From F23-B02 sp045642545 (GTDB taxonomy: Bacteria; Bacillota; Clostridia; Oscillospirales; Oscillospiraceae): a stretch of 26,255 nucleotides of DNA. This document shows positions 1 through 7,297 of this stretch, in pieces. Below the pieces are notes generated by a model, which was not told the origin of the DNA, did no database searches, and saw only the letters and a list, made by a program, of their open reading frames with translations. The translations under genes and the position numbers were made by a program. Location of the stretch: positions 1-26,255 of the forward strand of contig JAZUJB010000097.1 in assembly GCA_045642545.1 (NCBI GenBank), written 5' to 3'. How positions within the stretch are numbered: the stretch's first letter is position 1; each line of letters opens with the position of its first letter.

Positions 1-28
1 GCTGCCCTTTTCCGCCCATACGGCACAA

Positions 29-67
29 AAAATTCCGGTAATACATAGCTAGTATTACCGGAATTTT
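29..67. terminator. Bidirectional hairpin terminator inside repeat copy 1
   Basis: A perfect 16-bp stem (29-44 with 52-67) encloses a 7-base loop. The stem begins with A residues and ends with T residues, so it could stop transcription from either side. The stem is identical in copy 2; one base of the loop differs. It probably ends the transcript of a gene that lies before the window. Confidence 0.7.
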
Positions 68-94
68 GTTATTTGTCTGTACGAAAAATTGCTG

Positions 95-260
95 TATCAT
101 ACTAAACCCTAATAGAAATCAGACAGGCTTTGCGGTTGAAACTGTGCCGTACCGCGTTAGCTTCCTTGGCCATATATCTCCATTATGCTCTGCGAAAGCT
201 GCCTTGTTTGGCGCAATTTTCCCTCGCAAAGCTTTGTCTTCTTATCAGCGTTTAGTATCA
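95..260. other. 161-base extra segment in repeat copy 1
   Basis: Copy 2 lacks this segment. It is bounded by the direct repeat TATCA (95-99 and 256-260). Just inside and partly overlapping is an inverted repeat, ATACTAAAC (99-107) against GTTTAGTAT (250-258). This is the form expected of a small non-autonomous insertion, but deletion from copy 2 by recombination between short repeats is equally possible. No coding function is visible. Confidence 0.5.
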
Positions 261-433
261 AAACTGCGTAGCACCTTGAAAGTTGGATGTTTTCTGCAAG
301 GCGAGGCAAAAAACGCAGGAATACTGGATATGTATTCCGAGGCTTTTTAACGAAGCTTTGCGGGAAACATATGCTTTCAAGGCTGTAAATCACTATGGTG
401 CGCCGCCCAATGCCGACTTTTTTAATTTTTTAT

Positions 434-445
434 CCCCCCGGGGGG
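434..445. repeat. CCCCCCGGGGGG palindrome upstream of the ECF operon
   Basis: A perfect 12-bp GC palindrome lies in an otherwise T-rich stretch; a T run follows it at 457-462. It could be a weak terminator separating the repeat from the ECF operon, but the T run is not directly attached, so function is uncertain. Confidence 0.3.
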
Positions 446-465
446 CTTGTACGGCCTTTTTTGTT

Positions 466-493
466 TTGTTATCATCTTAACAGACAATATATT
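466..493 (+). promoter_or_regulatory. Possible promoter of the ECF operon
   Basis: TTGTTA (466-471) and TATATT (488-493) are separated by 16 bases. Transcription would start near base 500, very close to the ATG at 505, leaving almost no leader and no clear ribosome site. Either another promoter upstream is used or the message is nearly leaderless. Confidence 0.3.
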
Positions 494-504
494 GGCGGTT
501 AATT

Positions 505-1332
505 ATGATTAATGCAGAAAACTTAGTATTCTCGTACGATTATGCAGGCAGTAAAAATCGCTCGCTCGACGGGGCAAGCATTACTGTACACGAAGGCGAG
601 CTTGTTGCCATACTCGGCCATAACGGCTGCGGCAAATCAACACTCGTCAAGCATTTTAACGCCCTTTTGGAGGTTCAGAAGGGTGAGCTTACGGTTGCGG
701 GTCTTGACGCAAAATGCGAGGCAAATGTCTGGAAGCTGCGCCGTAAGGTCGGAATGGTTTTTCAGAATCCCGACAACCAGTTTGTATCCTCAATAGTTGA
801 GGAGGATGTTGCCTTCGGTCTTGAAAACTACGGCACTGCCTTCGAGGAAATCCCCGCAAAGGTTTCCGAGGCACTTGAAGCCGTAGGTATGGCAGGCTTT
901 GAAAAGCGCTCACCTCACATGCTATCCGGCGGTCAGAAGCAGCGCGTTGCGCTTGCAGGCGTGATTGCAATCAATCCCGATATTCTCGTGTTTGATGAAG
1001 CTACCTCCATGCTCGACCCCGACGGCAGACGCGATGTACTTGCAGCAATCAAGAAACTGCACGATGAGCAGCACAAGACCATCGTAATGATTACCCATTA
1101 CATAGATGAGGCCGTATTTGCTGACCATGTATATCTCATGCACGATGGTCAGATGCTCGCAGACGGCACCCCGCAGGAGATGCTTACAGACCTTGACCTG
1201 CTTGCAAAAACAGGCCTTACGCCTCCCCTGCCCGTGCGTATGTACTACGACCTTAAGGATAACGGCATTGAGCTTCCGTATTGTCCGCTTACAAATGATG
1301 AGCTCGCGGAGGAAATATGTCGATTGAAGTAA
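505..1332 (+). CDS. ecfA1: ECF transporter ATP-binding subunit A1
   Basis: One of the paired ATPases that power an energy-coupling-factor vitamin or micronutrient importer at the inner face of the membrane. In the 275-residue product I see Walker A GHNGCGKST (38-46), the Q-loop glutamine in VFQNPD (about 87), signature LSGGQKQR (140-147), Walker B ILVFDE (160-165) and a switch histidine in ITHY. These are complete, so it should bind and hydrolyse ATP. The order A1, A2, T and the tight spacing are typical of EcfAA'T modules. The ATG at 505 has only a weak upstream purine stretch. The last 16 bases overlap the start of ecfA2, which points to translational coupling. The family call is secure; which ATPase is called A1 rests on gene order. 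Confidence 0.93.
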   Translation: MINAENLVFSYDYAGSKNRSLDGASITVHEGELVAILGHNGCGKSTLVKHFNALLEVQKGELTVAGLDAKCEANVWKLRRKVGMVFQNPDNQFVSSIVEEDVAFGLENYGTAFEEIPAKVSEALEAVGMAGFEKRSPHMLSGGQKQRVALAGVIAINPDILVFDEATSMLDPDGRRDVLAAIKKLHDEQHKTIVMITHYIDEAVFADHVYLMHDGQMLADGTPQEMLTDLDLLAKTGLTPPLPVRMYYDLKDNGIELPYCPLTNDELAEEICRLK

Positions 1333-2180
1333 GAAATATCAGCTATACATACAGCAGCGGCACTCCGTTTGAGACCAAGGCGCTGAAAAATATATGCTTT
1401 GAAATTAAAAATGGTGAGTTTGTCGGAATTATGGGTCATACCGGCTGCGGTAAGTCAACTCTTATTCAGGCAATTGCCGGCCTTATAAGCATTTCCGACG
1501 GCAGCATAGTAATTGACGGAAATGATATAAACGACAAGCGCTATGACCGCGCTGAGCTGAGGCGCAAGCTCGGTCTGGTGTTCCAGTATCCCGAGTGTCA
1601 GCTTTTTGAGTCGACGGTCGAAAAGGATGTTGCCTTCGGTCTGAAGCACTCGGGTCTTTCAAAGTCAGAGGTTACAGAGCGCGTCAAATGGGCGCTTGAG
1701 GTATGCGGCTTTGATTATGATAAAGTCAGAAAGCAGACCCCTCTCGGAATGTCCGGCGGCGAAAAGCGCAGAATTGCAATCGCAGGTGTGCTTGCGGTTA
1801 AGCCCGACTATCTCATTCTCGATGAGCCCATCGCAGGTCTTGACCCCCTCGGCAGAGAGGCTTTTCTCAAGCTTATTACCAAGCTCAATAACGAGGGCAT
1901 GACCATCATTATGATTTCGCATAATGCCGACTGCATTGGCGAATACGCTCAGCGCATACTTGTTCTCAATGACGGCGAGCTTATCGGCGATGGTACACCG
2001 CAGGAGCTGTTTTGCAATGTTGAAAAGATGCAGTCTCTGCACCTCGGTGTCAGCCACAGCCGTGAGCTTTGCTACCTGCTGAATAAGCGAGGCTTTGATA
2101 TTGAGCAGGATATATGCACCTATGATAAGCTTCTGCCTGCACTTGTAGGCAAGCTGAAGGGCGGTGAAAGCAATGAATAA
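1317..2180 (+). CDS. ecfA2: ECF transporter ATP-binding subunit A2
   Basis: Second ATPase of the ECF module, 287 residues, expected to form a heterodimer with the preceding product beneath EcfT. Visible motifs are Walker A GHTGCGKST (40-48), Q-loop VFQYPE (Q90), signature MSGGEKRR (145-152) and Walker B YLILDEP (165-171), followed by GLDP. The ATG at 1317 is preceded by GAGGAA inside the end of ecfA1. The signature MSGGEKRR differs from the usual LSGGQ, as is common in the A2 half of ECF pairs. The end overlaps the ecfT start by 8 bases. Confidence 0.93.
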   Translation: MSIEVRNISYTYSSGTPFETKALKNICFEIKNGEFVGIMGHTGCGKSTLIQAIAGLISISDGSIVIDGNDINDKRYDRAELRRKLGLVFQYPECQLFESTVEKDVAFGLKHSGLSKSEVTERVKWALEVCGFDYDKVRKQTPLGMSGGEKRRIAIAGVLAVKPDYLILDEPIAGLDPLGREAFLKLITKLNNEGMTIIMISHNADCIGEYAQRILVLNDGELIGDGTPQELFCNVEKMQSLHLGVSHSRELCYLLNKRGFDIEQDICTYDKLLPALVGKLKGGESNE

Positions 2181-2961
2181 CCGCCTTACCGGTCAGTTTA
2201 TCCCCGGCACCTCGGCACTGCATAAGCTCGACGCAAGAGCAAAGCTATTCGGCTTTATTCTGCTTATTGTCGCAGTTATTCTTACGAACACCCTTTACGG
2301 ATATGCGGCTGTTCTCTTATTCGTTGCTTTTCTGATTGCAGTATCGGGAATGTCCTTCAAAACCGCAATCGGTTCTGTTCGCCGTATGTTCTGGTTCTTT
2401 GTTCTGATTTTCATTATGAACGCTCTGTTTTTCTCGAGCGAAAACGCCATCTGGCATTGGTGGATTTTCACTCTTTCCGAGGATGGTATGATTCAGGGCT
2501 TCAATGTTGTATTCAGAATTCTTATTATTCTCGTTATCAGCAATGTATTTACCCTTGTTACGCCGCCGCTTGAGATAACCACGGCAATTCAGGCTCTGCT
2601 CAAGCCCTTAAAGCTTTTCAGACTGCCTGCCGATGAAATTGCAATGATTATTTCAGTTGCAATTCAGTTTATTCCCACTCTGCTTGAGGAGTCGGACACT
2701 ATCAAAAAGGCTCAGATTGCACGCGGTGCAAGATTCGAAAGTAAAAAGCTCCACGAAAGAGCCGCCGCAATGCTTCCGCTCATCGTTCCCATGTTCCTCT
2801 CGGCATTCAAACGCGCCGATGAGCTTTCCATGGCAATGGAGGCACGCGGTTACCGCGGTGAAAAGTTCCGTTCACACAAGAAAAGCGGTGCTATGCCGGC
2901 AAAATCCTGGCTTGCAATAATGATTTGCATTGCCCTTTGTGTAGTTGAAATTTTAATTTAG
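2173..2961 (+). CDS. ecfT: ECF transporter transmembrane scaffold EcfT
   Basis: Integral membrane subunit that links the two ATPases to a substrate-binding S component. The 262-residue product has several hydrophobic helices in its first 150 residues and the two short ARG motifs of EcfT coupling helices, in IARGARF (ARG at 183-185) and EARGYRG (224-226). I chose the ATG at 2173, eight bases inside the end of ecfA2, because a GGCGGTG-type ribosome site precedes it; an in-frame GTG at 2164 would add three residues. The stop is 14 bases before the S-component gene. Confidence 0.93.
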   Translation: MNNRLTGQFIPGTSALHKLDARAKLFGFILLIVAVILTNTLYGYAAVLLFVAFLIAVSGMSFKTAIGSVRRMFWFFVLIFIMNALFFSSENAIWHWWIFTLSEDGMIQGFNVVFRILIILVISNVFTLVTPPLEITTAIQALLKPLKLFRLPADEIAMIISVAIQFIPTLLEESDTIKKAQIARGARFESKKLHERAAAMLPLIVPMFLSAFKRADELSMAMEARGYRGEKFRSHKKSGAMPAKSWLAIMICIALCVVEILI

Positions 2962-2975
2962 GAGGATAACCCCCA

Positions 2976-3527
2976 ATGAGAAAAATGACCACTGTTAAGA
3001 AATCAATCATCACCGCAGTATGCATAGCTCTCTGCTATGTAATTCCCCTCATGTTCCACGGCATTCAGAACGCCGGACAGATTTTCTGCCCGATGCACAT
3101 CCCCGTATTCATCTGCGGTCTTATCTGCGGCTGGCCGTACGGACTTCTCTGCGGTATTGCAGGTCCCGCTCTTTCCAGCGCACTTTGCGGTATGCCCCCC
3201 GTTGCAATGCTCCCCTCTATGATGGTTGAGCTTGCTATTTACGGTACTGCCGCAGGCATTATGATGAAGCTTGTTCGCACAAAGAACACCTATGCTGACC
3301 TTTACATCAGCCTCATCGTTGCAATCATTTGCGGCCGTATTCTTTCCGGTGTAACAAAGGCTCTCATCTTTGCAAAGGGCAGCTACAGCCTCGCAGCATG
3401 GGTTACCGGCATGGTCGTAACCAGCTGGCCCGGCACCGTCATTCAGCTTGTCTTCATTCCCACCATCGTTTTCGCTCTTATGAAGTCACACCTGATTCCC
3501 GAGCGCTACCCCAAAATCGAGGACTGA
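2976..3527 (+). CDS. ECF transporter S component, substrate unknown
   Basis: Small, very hydrophobic 183-residue protein with about six membrane segments, preceded by an excellent ribosome site (AGGAGG at 2961-2966). Position directly after EcfA1-A2-T, size and sequence style (a central run containing CPMHIPVF, PYGLLCG and CGMPP) fit the ECF S-component superfamily, which binds the vitamin or cofactor and delivers it to EcfT. I cannot assign the ligand: the motifs look like the uncharacterised branch of this superfamily rather than RibU, ThiT or BioY as I remember them. The one-base gap to the methyltransferase gene suggests the two products serve the same compound. Confidence 0.85.
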   Translation: MRKMTTVKKSIITAVCIALCYVIPLMFHGIQNAGQIFCPMHIPVFICGLICGWPYGLLCGIAGPALSSALCGMPPVAMLPSMMVELAIYGTAAGIMMKLVRTKNTYADLYISLIVAIICGRILSGVTKALIFAKGSYSLAAWVTGMVVTSWPGTVIQLVFIPTIVFALMKSHLIPERYPKIED

Positions 3528-3528
3528 T

Positions 3529-4113
3529 ATGGATAAGAAGGATATTATTGAATTTTTCGATAAGCACGCTGAGTCATGGGATGCTGAACTGATTCGTAAT
3601 GACGAGGTTATCGGCATAATCCTTGATAACGGCGGAATCAAAGAAGGCGTCAAGGTGCTTGATGTTGCCTGCGGAACGGGTGTTCTTGTCCCCGACTATA
3701 TCGAGCGCAAGGTTGCCTCAGTTGTCGGTGTCGATATTTCCCCGGAAATGATTGCCGTTGCAAAAGGCAAGTTTACTCAGGATAACATAAGCTTTATCTG
3801 CGCAGATGTTGAGGCTGCTGAGCTTGACTGCGACTTTGACTGCTGCATGGTATACAATGCCTTTCCCCACTTCCCCGAGCCTGCAAATCTCATAAAGGTG
3901 CTCGCTTCCAGGCTTAAGGAAGGCGGCAGACTCTCCATTGCTCACGGCATGAGCCGCGCAATGATTGACCGTCATCACGAGGGTTGCGCAAGCAAGGTTT
4001 CAAGAGGTCTTATGAGCGAGGCAGAGCTCAAAGCTCTTATGGAGCCGTACTTCAATGTCGATATTGTAATATCCGACGACAGAATGTATCAGGTTTCCGG
4101 AACAAAGAAATAA
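3529..4113 (+). CDS. Class I SAM-dependent methyltransferase
   Basis: A soluble 194-residue protein with the Rossmann-fold methyltransferase pattern: motif I VLDVACGTG (43-51), an acidic residue at the end of strand 2 in VVGVDIS (D69), ADVE (92-95) after strand 3, and EGGRLSIAHG (131-140) at the strand-5 region. It would transfer methyl from S-adenosylmethionine to an unidentified acceptor, probably a small molecule, since no RNA- or protein-binding domain is present. It is the last gene of the ECF operon, one base after the S-component stop, so its substrate may be what the transporter imports or a derivative of it. A strong terminator follows. Confidence 0.85.
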   Translation: MDKKDIIEFFDKHAESWDAELIRNDEVIGIILDNGGIKEGVKVLDVACGTGVLVPDYIERKVASVVGVDISPEMIAVAKGKFTQDNISFICADVEAAELDCDFDCCMVYNAFPHFPEPANLIKVLASRLKEGGRLSIAHGMSRAMIDRHHEGCASKVSRGLMSEAELKALMEPYFNVDIVISDDRMYQVSGTKK

Positions 4114-4115
4114 AC

Positions 4116-4154
4116 AAAAATCAGGATTTAGCAAGCTAAATCCTGATTTTTTTT
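4116..4154. terminator. Bidirectional terminator between convergent operons
   Basis: A near-perfect stem, AATCAGGATTTAGC against GCTAAATCCTGATT with an AA loop, is flanked by an A run on the left and a T run on the right. It can end both the ECF operon (+) and the ABC operon (-). The stem overlaps the last codons of the - strand ATPase gene. Confidence 0.9.
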
Positions 4155-4699
4155 GCGCTTAAAAGCTCCGCATCTTCGGCATTATGGCTGACAGCAATCA
4201 GCGTTTTGCCGAGGGTGTGCTTTTTTATATATTCAATTGCCTGAAGCTTTGTTTCACTGTCAAGTCCGTTAAACGGCTCGTCAAGAAATACGGCATCGGC
4301 ATCGCAGATAATTGCTCGCACTAACGCAACGCGCCGCCGCATACCGCCGGACAGTTTTGATACGGGCTTATCAAGATGCTCGGCTAAGCCGACCTCGCCC
4401 AGGTGCTTGTATATCATTTCCCTGCTGACTGACTTCGGCGCAGTCATTTTCACGCAGGCAGCAGGTGTAAAATCCTCAGGAAGTCTGTCCTCCTGAAATA
4501 CTGCGGCAATTTTCTTGGGTACATTTATCACTTCTCCGCTGTCGGCATTTTCAAGCCCCATCATTATTCTCAGCAGCGTTGTTTTTCCAATGCCCGAAGC
4601 GCCGCTTATAAGAACCGCTTCGCCCTTACCTATGTAAAGGCTTACATTATCAAGCACGCATTCGCCGTTATAGCTTTTATACACATTTTTTACTTCCAT
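4136..4699 (-). CDS. ABC importer ATPase (SsuB/TauB-like), short form
   Basis: ATP-binding subunit of the nitrate/sulfonate/taurine-type importer encoded just upstream. The 187-residue product has Walker A GASGIGKTT (33-41), Q-loop VFQED (Q69), signature LSGGMRRR (116-123), Walker B AVFLDEP (136-142) and switch histidine SHN (H172). All catalytic elements are present, yet the protein stops about 15 residues after the switch histidine, shorter than the roughly 240 residues usual for SsuB/TauB. The stop codon falls inside the terminator stem, so the end may have been trimmed when the intergenic region was compacted. Its ATG shares one base with the permease stop. Confidence 0.88.
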   Translation of the reverse strand: MEVKNVYKSYNGECVLDNVSLYIGKGEAVLISGASGIGKTTLLRIMMGLENADSGEVINVPKKIAAVFQEDRLPEDFTPAACVKMTAPKSVSREMIYKHLGEVGLAEHLDKPVSKLSGGMRRRVALVRAIICDADAVFLDEPFNGLDSETKLQAIEYIKKHTLGKTLIAVSHNAEDAELLSAKKIRI

Positions 4700-5457
4700 C
4701 AGGCACGCTCCAATCTGCCGAAAAATGTCCGCAATGCCAGCATAAACAGCTTTTCAAATAGCACGCTGATTATGACAATGATAAGCGTCCAGCATAAAAG
4801 GTCATCTGTATCCAGGCAAATCTTTGAATAGTAAAGCTGCTTGCCTATTGAGCCGTCAGGTGTGCCGATAATCTCGGCTGCAACTCCGGCTTTCCAGGCC
4901 ATTCCCAGTGCAGTTGAGCAGGCCGACATGATAAACGGTTTCAGCTGCGGCAGATGTACATAAGCAAGTCGGCGCAGAAACGGCATTTTGAATACAGTAG
5001 CTACCTCGCGCATTCCCCTATCCTCGTTTTTTATGCCTGCAAGCACATTACTGTATACAACGGGCAGGACAATGAGAAACGAGATGAAAATGGACAGATT
5101 ATCCGCCGAAAGCCAGATAAGGCAGATTACCACAAATGATGCGACCGGCACGGTTTTCACAGTTACAAGAAACGGCCACAGCAGCGTTTCAACACTTTTA
5201 TACCTGCCTGCAAGTGCGGCAAGCACAATTCCGAGCACTAAGGCTATAAAAAAGCCGCCTGCGATGTGATAAAAGCTGAACCATATTGAACTGAAAAAGC
5301 CTTCCGTCTGCCATATTGTTGTAAGGCGCACGGCAACTTCAATCGGAGATACAAGCAAAATCTTCAGATTGACCATCATTGCGGCAATCTGCCAGACAAG
5401 CAGCGCAAACAGCACTGCAAGTATTTTGCCGGTTCTGTTTTTTGCATTATTTCCCAT
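4699..5457 (-). CDS. ABC importer permease (SsuC/TauC-like)
   Basis: Membrane subunit of the importer, 252 residues from the chosen start, with about six hydrophobic helices and a cytoplasmic coupling loop near FKMPFLRRLAYVHLP that matches the permease EAA-loop pattern. It belongs to the binding-protein-dependent transport inner-membrane family (nitrate/sulfonate/taurine type). I prefer the ATG at 5457, which overlaps the binding-protein gene by 11 bases; an in-frame ATG at 5490 would add eleven residues but overlap by 44 bases. Neither has a strong ribosome site, so translation may be coupled to the upstream gene. Confidence 0.88.
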   Translation of the reverse strand: MGNNAKNRTGKILAVLFALLVWQIAAMMVNLKILLVSPIEVAVRLTTIWQTEGFFSSIWFSFYHIAGGFFIALVLGIVLAALAGRYKSVETLLWPFLVTVKTVPVASFVVICLIWLSADNLSIFISFLIVLPVVYSNVLAGIKNEDRGMREVATVFKMPFLRRLAYVHLPQLKPFIMSACSTALGMAWKAGVAAEIIGTPDGSIGKQLYYSKICLDTDDLLCWTLIIVIISVLFEKLFMLALRTFFGRLERA

Positions 5458-6430
5458 AGTAGAAGTCACTTTCGGGAAGCTTTCCTCCAACAGACGCGGG
5501 GTTCATAGCATAAAGCACAGACAGATAACCCTCCATTGAGGTCTGAAGCTGCTCACCGGTTATGAATGTTATATTACAATTCGGCAGAGCCTTCTTCGCA
5601 ATTGGGGCTTTTACGATTTCATAGCTGCCTATAAGTTCAGCTGCCTGCTCGGTATTCTGCAGAACAAACTGCACGGAGCCTTCATACTCCTTCATAAAAG
5701 CCGCAAGCTGCTCGGGATATTTCTCTGCAAATTCGCTGCGCACAACAAGCACGCCCGTTACCATTTCAGAGTCGTTATCGAGCTTTTCCCACTCCTTGTT
5801 CAAATCAACCGCAACGCGCAAGCCGTCCACCTTTGTCTGCGCGGCCGTTACAAACGGCTGCGGCAGCATTGCAATTGCATTATCATCGGCAGCAATGTAG
5901 GACAGCGCCTCGGTGGTATCTGCGCACCAGTGAATATCGGGTTCGTTTTCGCCGTCAATGCCGTTTTCCTTCAGCAGATATCTCAGTGCATATTCGGGCG
6001 CTGCACCCTCACCGGTTGCGTACAGTGTTTTCCCTGCAAGGTCGGCAAGACACTCTACGCTTTCCCCTCGCTCAACGATATAAAGAACGCCGAGGGTATT
6101 AATTGCCAGAAGCTTAATCGCACCGTTCGTGTTATTATAAATGACAGATGCAAGGTTTGCGGGTACTGCGGCAATATCAATTTCTCCTTTTGCAAGCGCT
6201 GCGGCAAACGCGGCAGCCTCGCTTTGGAGTGAAAACTCATAGCTGTTTTCGCAAAGCTTATTGTCATTATCGTCCATAAGCTTTACAAGTCCCATTGCGG
6301 TAGGTCCCGTCAGTGCGCCGATGCGGATTACCTCTGCCTTTTCACTCTGTTCAGCCTCATTATCTGCGCATCCCGAAAGAATGCACAGAAGCATACATAT
6401 AATCAAGATATACGATACAAGTCTTTTCAT
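5447..6430 (-). CDS. ABC importer substrate-binding lipoprotein (NMT1/SsuA-like)
   Basis: A 327-residue lipoprotein: hydrophobic signal with lipobox LSGC (cysteine 21), then a periplasmic-binding-protein-II type sequence. RIGALTGPTAMG near the mature N-terminus and a GEIDIAAVPANLA segment fit proteins that bind small anions or thiamine-precursor-like ligands (SsuA, TauA, NMT1 group). The ligand cannot be read from the sequence. GAGGT overlaps the stop of the regulator gene 11 bases upstream, so it is co-transcribed with it. It delivers substrate to the permease and ATPase that follow. Confidence 0.87.
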   Translation of the reverse strand: MKRLVSYILIICMLLCILSGCADNEAEQSEKAEVIRIGALTGPTAMGLVKLMDDNDNKLCENSYEFSLQSEAAAFAAALAKGEIDIAAVPANLASVIYNNTNGAIKLLAINTLGVLYIVERGESVECLADLAGKTLYATGEGAAPEYALRYLLKENGIDGENEPDIHWCADTTEALSYIAADDNAIAMLPQPFVTAAQTKVDGLRVAVDLNKEWEKLDNDSEMVTGVLVVRSEFAEKYPEQLAAFMKEYEGSVQFVLQNTEQAAELIGSYEIVKAPIAKKALPNCNITFITGEQLQTSMEGYLSVLYAMNPASVGGKLPESDFYYGK

Positions 6431-6441
6431 TTTTTATTACC

Positions 6442-7116
6442 TCATTTAATATAGCTTTTTAACGCTTCTGCATTACTTATGCAAATCGCTTTGCCGTCCT
6501 TTATTATTGCACCGCTTTGCGTGAGCGTATCCATTCCCCTGTAAAGCGATGCTCTTGACATATTCAGCGCATCGGCAAGTCGGTTCATCGGCAGCTCTGA
6601 ATATGCCCCCTCAGTGAGGTTATCGAGCAGAAAGCCCGCAAGGCGCTGCTCTGCCGTACCTGCGGTCAGCGAGTAAATCTTTCGATTCAAGAACAGTATT
6701 CGTTCGGAAAGATATCTGATGTAATTCTCAGCAAGCTTCGGCTCACGCTCAATTGCGCGCTTAATAAGCCGCTGCGACAGAAACAGTATTCTGCACGGCT
6801 CAAGGGCCTTAATCTGCGTGGCATACTGCGCTTCTTCATTGAACAGTGCCGCAGCGCCGAAAAGCTTGCCCTCTGACAGAGTGCTCATAACAATCGGTCG
6901 GTTATCGGCATTGTCCTTTGTAACACGCAGTCTGCCGTTAAGTACAATTCCGAGACAGCGCGAAAAGCTGTCCGGACTGAAAACAATTTCGCCCTTTTTG
7001 TAATCCTCAACAGTGCAATCATGTGCGTTTATTATCTTAAGAAGCACCGTTTGCGGCACTCCATGGAATAATTCGGTTTTCATCACGAGCTCAAGCTCAT
7101 CTGTGTTCAGTTTCAT
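6442..7116 (-). CDS. Crp/Fnr-family transcriptional regulator
   Basis: A 224-residue regulator with an N-terminal cyclic-nucleotide-binding-type beta-barrel (about residues 10-120, including GEIVFSPDS and GKLFGAAALF), a long dimerisation helix, and a Crp-type helix-turn-helix near MNRLADALNMSRASLYRGMD (about 176-195). It has only scattered cysteines (34, 54, 108), so it lacks the N-terminal cluster of classical FNR; the effector is unknown. It is the first gene of the ABC-importer operon and is divergent from the hydrogenase genes. A 16-bp palindrome sits between its promoter and its start codon and suggests self-repression. GGAG lies at a normal distance before the ATG. Confidence 0.92.
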   Translation of the reverse strand: MKLNTDELELVMKTELFHGVPQTVLLKIINAHDCTVEDYKKGEIVFSPDSFSRCLGIVLNGRLRVTKDNADNRPIVMSTLSEGKLFGAAALFNEEAQYATQIKALEPCRILFLSQRLIKRAIEREPKLAENYIRYLSERILFLNRKIYSLTAGTAEQRLAGFLLDNLTEGAYSELPMNRLADALNMSRASLYRGMDTLTQSGAIIKDGKAICISNAEALKSYIK

Positions 7117-7130
7117 AGCAGCTCCGTTTT

Positions 7131-7146
7131 TGTCTTATATAAGACA
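7131..7146. promoter_or_regulatory. 16-bp operator-like palindrome
   Basis: TGTCTTATATAAGACA is a perfect palindrome of the size and symmetry bound by Crp/Fnr dimers. It lies 15 bases before the regulator's ATG and just downstream of its predicted transcription start, a position that fits repression. Confidence 0.55.
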
Positions 7147-7159
7147 CTTTTAATCAAAG

Positions 7160-7187
7160 AATATACCACTCTGCGCCTCAATGTCAA
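7160..7187 (-). promoter_or_regulatory. Promoter of the regulator-ABC operon
   Basis: On the - strand, TTGACA (7187-7182) and TATATT (7165-7160) are 16 bases apart. Transcription should begin near 7153, placing the palindrome at 7131-7146 at about +7 to +22. Confidence 0.65.
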
Positions 7188-7239
7188 GCCAAATTCATTT
7201 GCTAAATTTAAGATAATGGCAGCCATAAAAATCTCATAT

Positions 7240-7268
7240 TTGACAATTATCGCAAAGCGGGTTAAATT
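7240..7268 (+). promoter_or_regulatory. Possible distal promoter toward the hydrogenase operon
   Basis: TTGACA (7240-7245) and TAAATT (7263-7268) are 17 bases apart. It would give a leader of about 215 bases containing the TTTCAT repeats. It is weaker than the proximal promoter. Confidence 0.35.
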
Positions 7269-7297
7269 TTTATTATATTGATTGAAAAACTATGCAA

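Larger units (their letters stand above)
1..408 (+). repeat. MITE-like intergenic repeat, copy 1 (left end outside window)
   Basis: This stretch has no credible gene. It aligns with 25836-26081 in the same orientation: bases 1-94 match the first part and about 257-408 match the second. A 161-base segment (about 95-256) is present only here. The copy ends at 386-408 with the same 23-base end that forms the right terminal inverted repeat in copy 2. About 35 bases of the left end, including the left inverted repeat, should lie before base 1. It contains a 16-bp hairpin (29-67), a 7-bp hairpin (318-338) and an enclosing 9-bp pairing (274-282 with 374-382). Short open frames here lack ribosome sites and are not conserved in copy 2. 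Confidence 0.85.

Noticed and set aside
66..480. Short open frames in repeat copy 1 as possible small genes
   Set aside because: The equivalent frames are not maintained in copy 2, they have no ribosome sites, and the DNA is better explained by inverted repeats.
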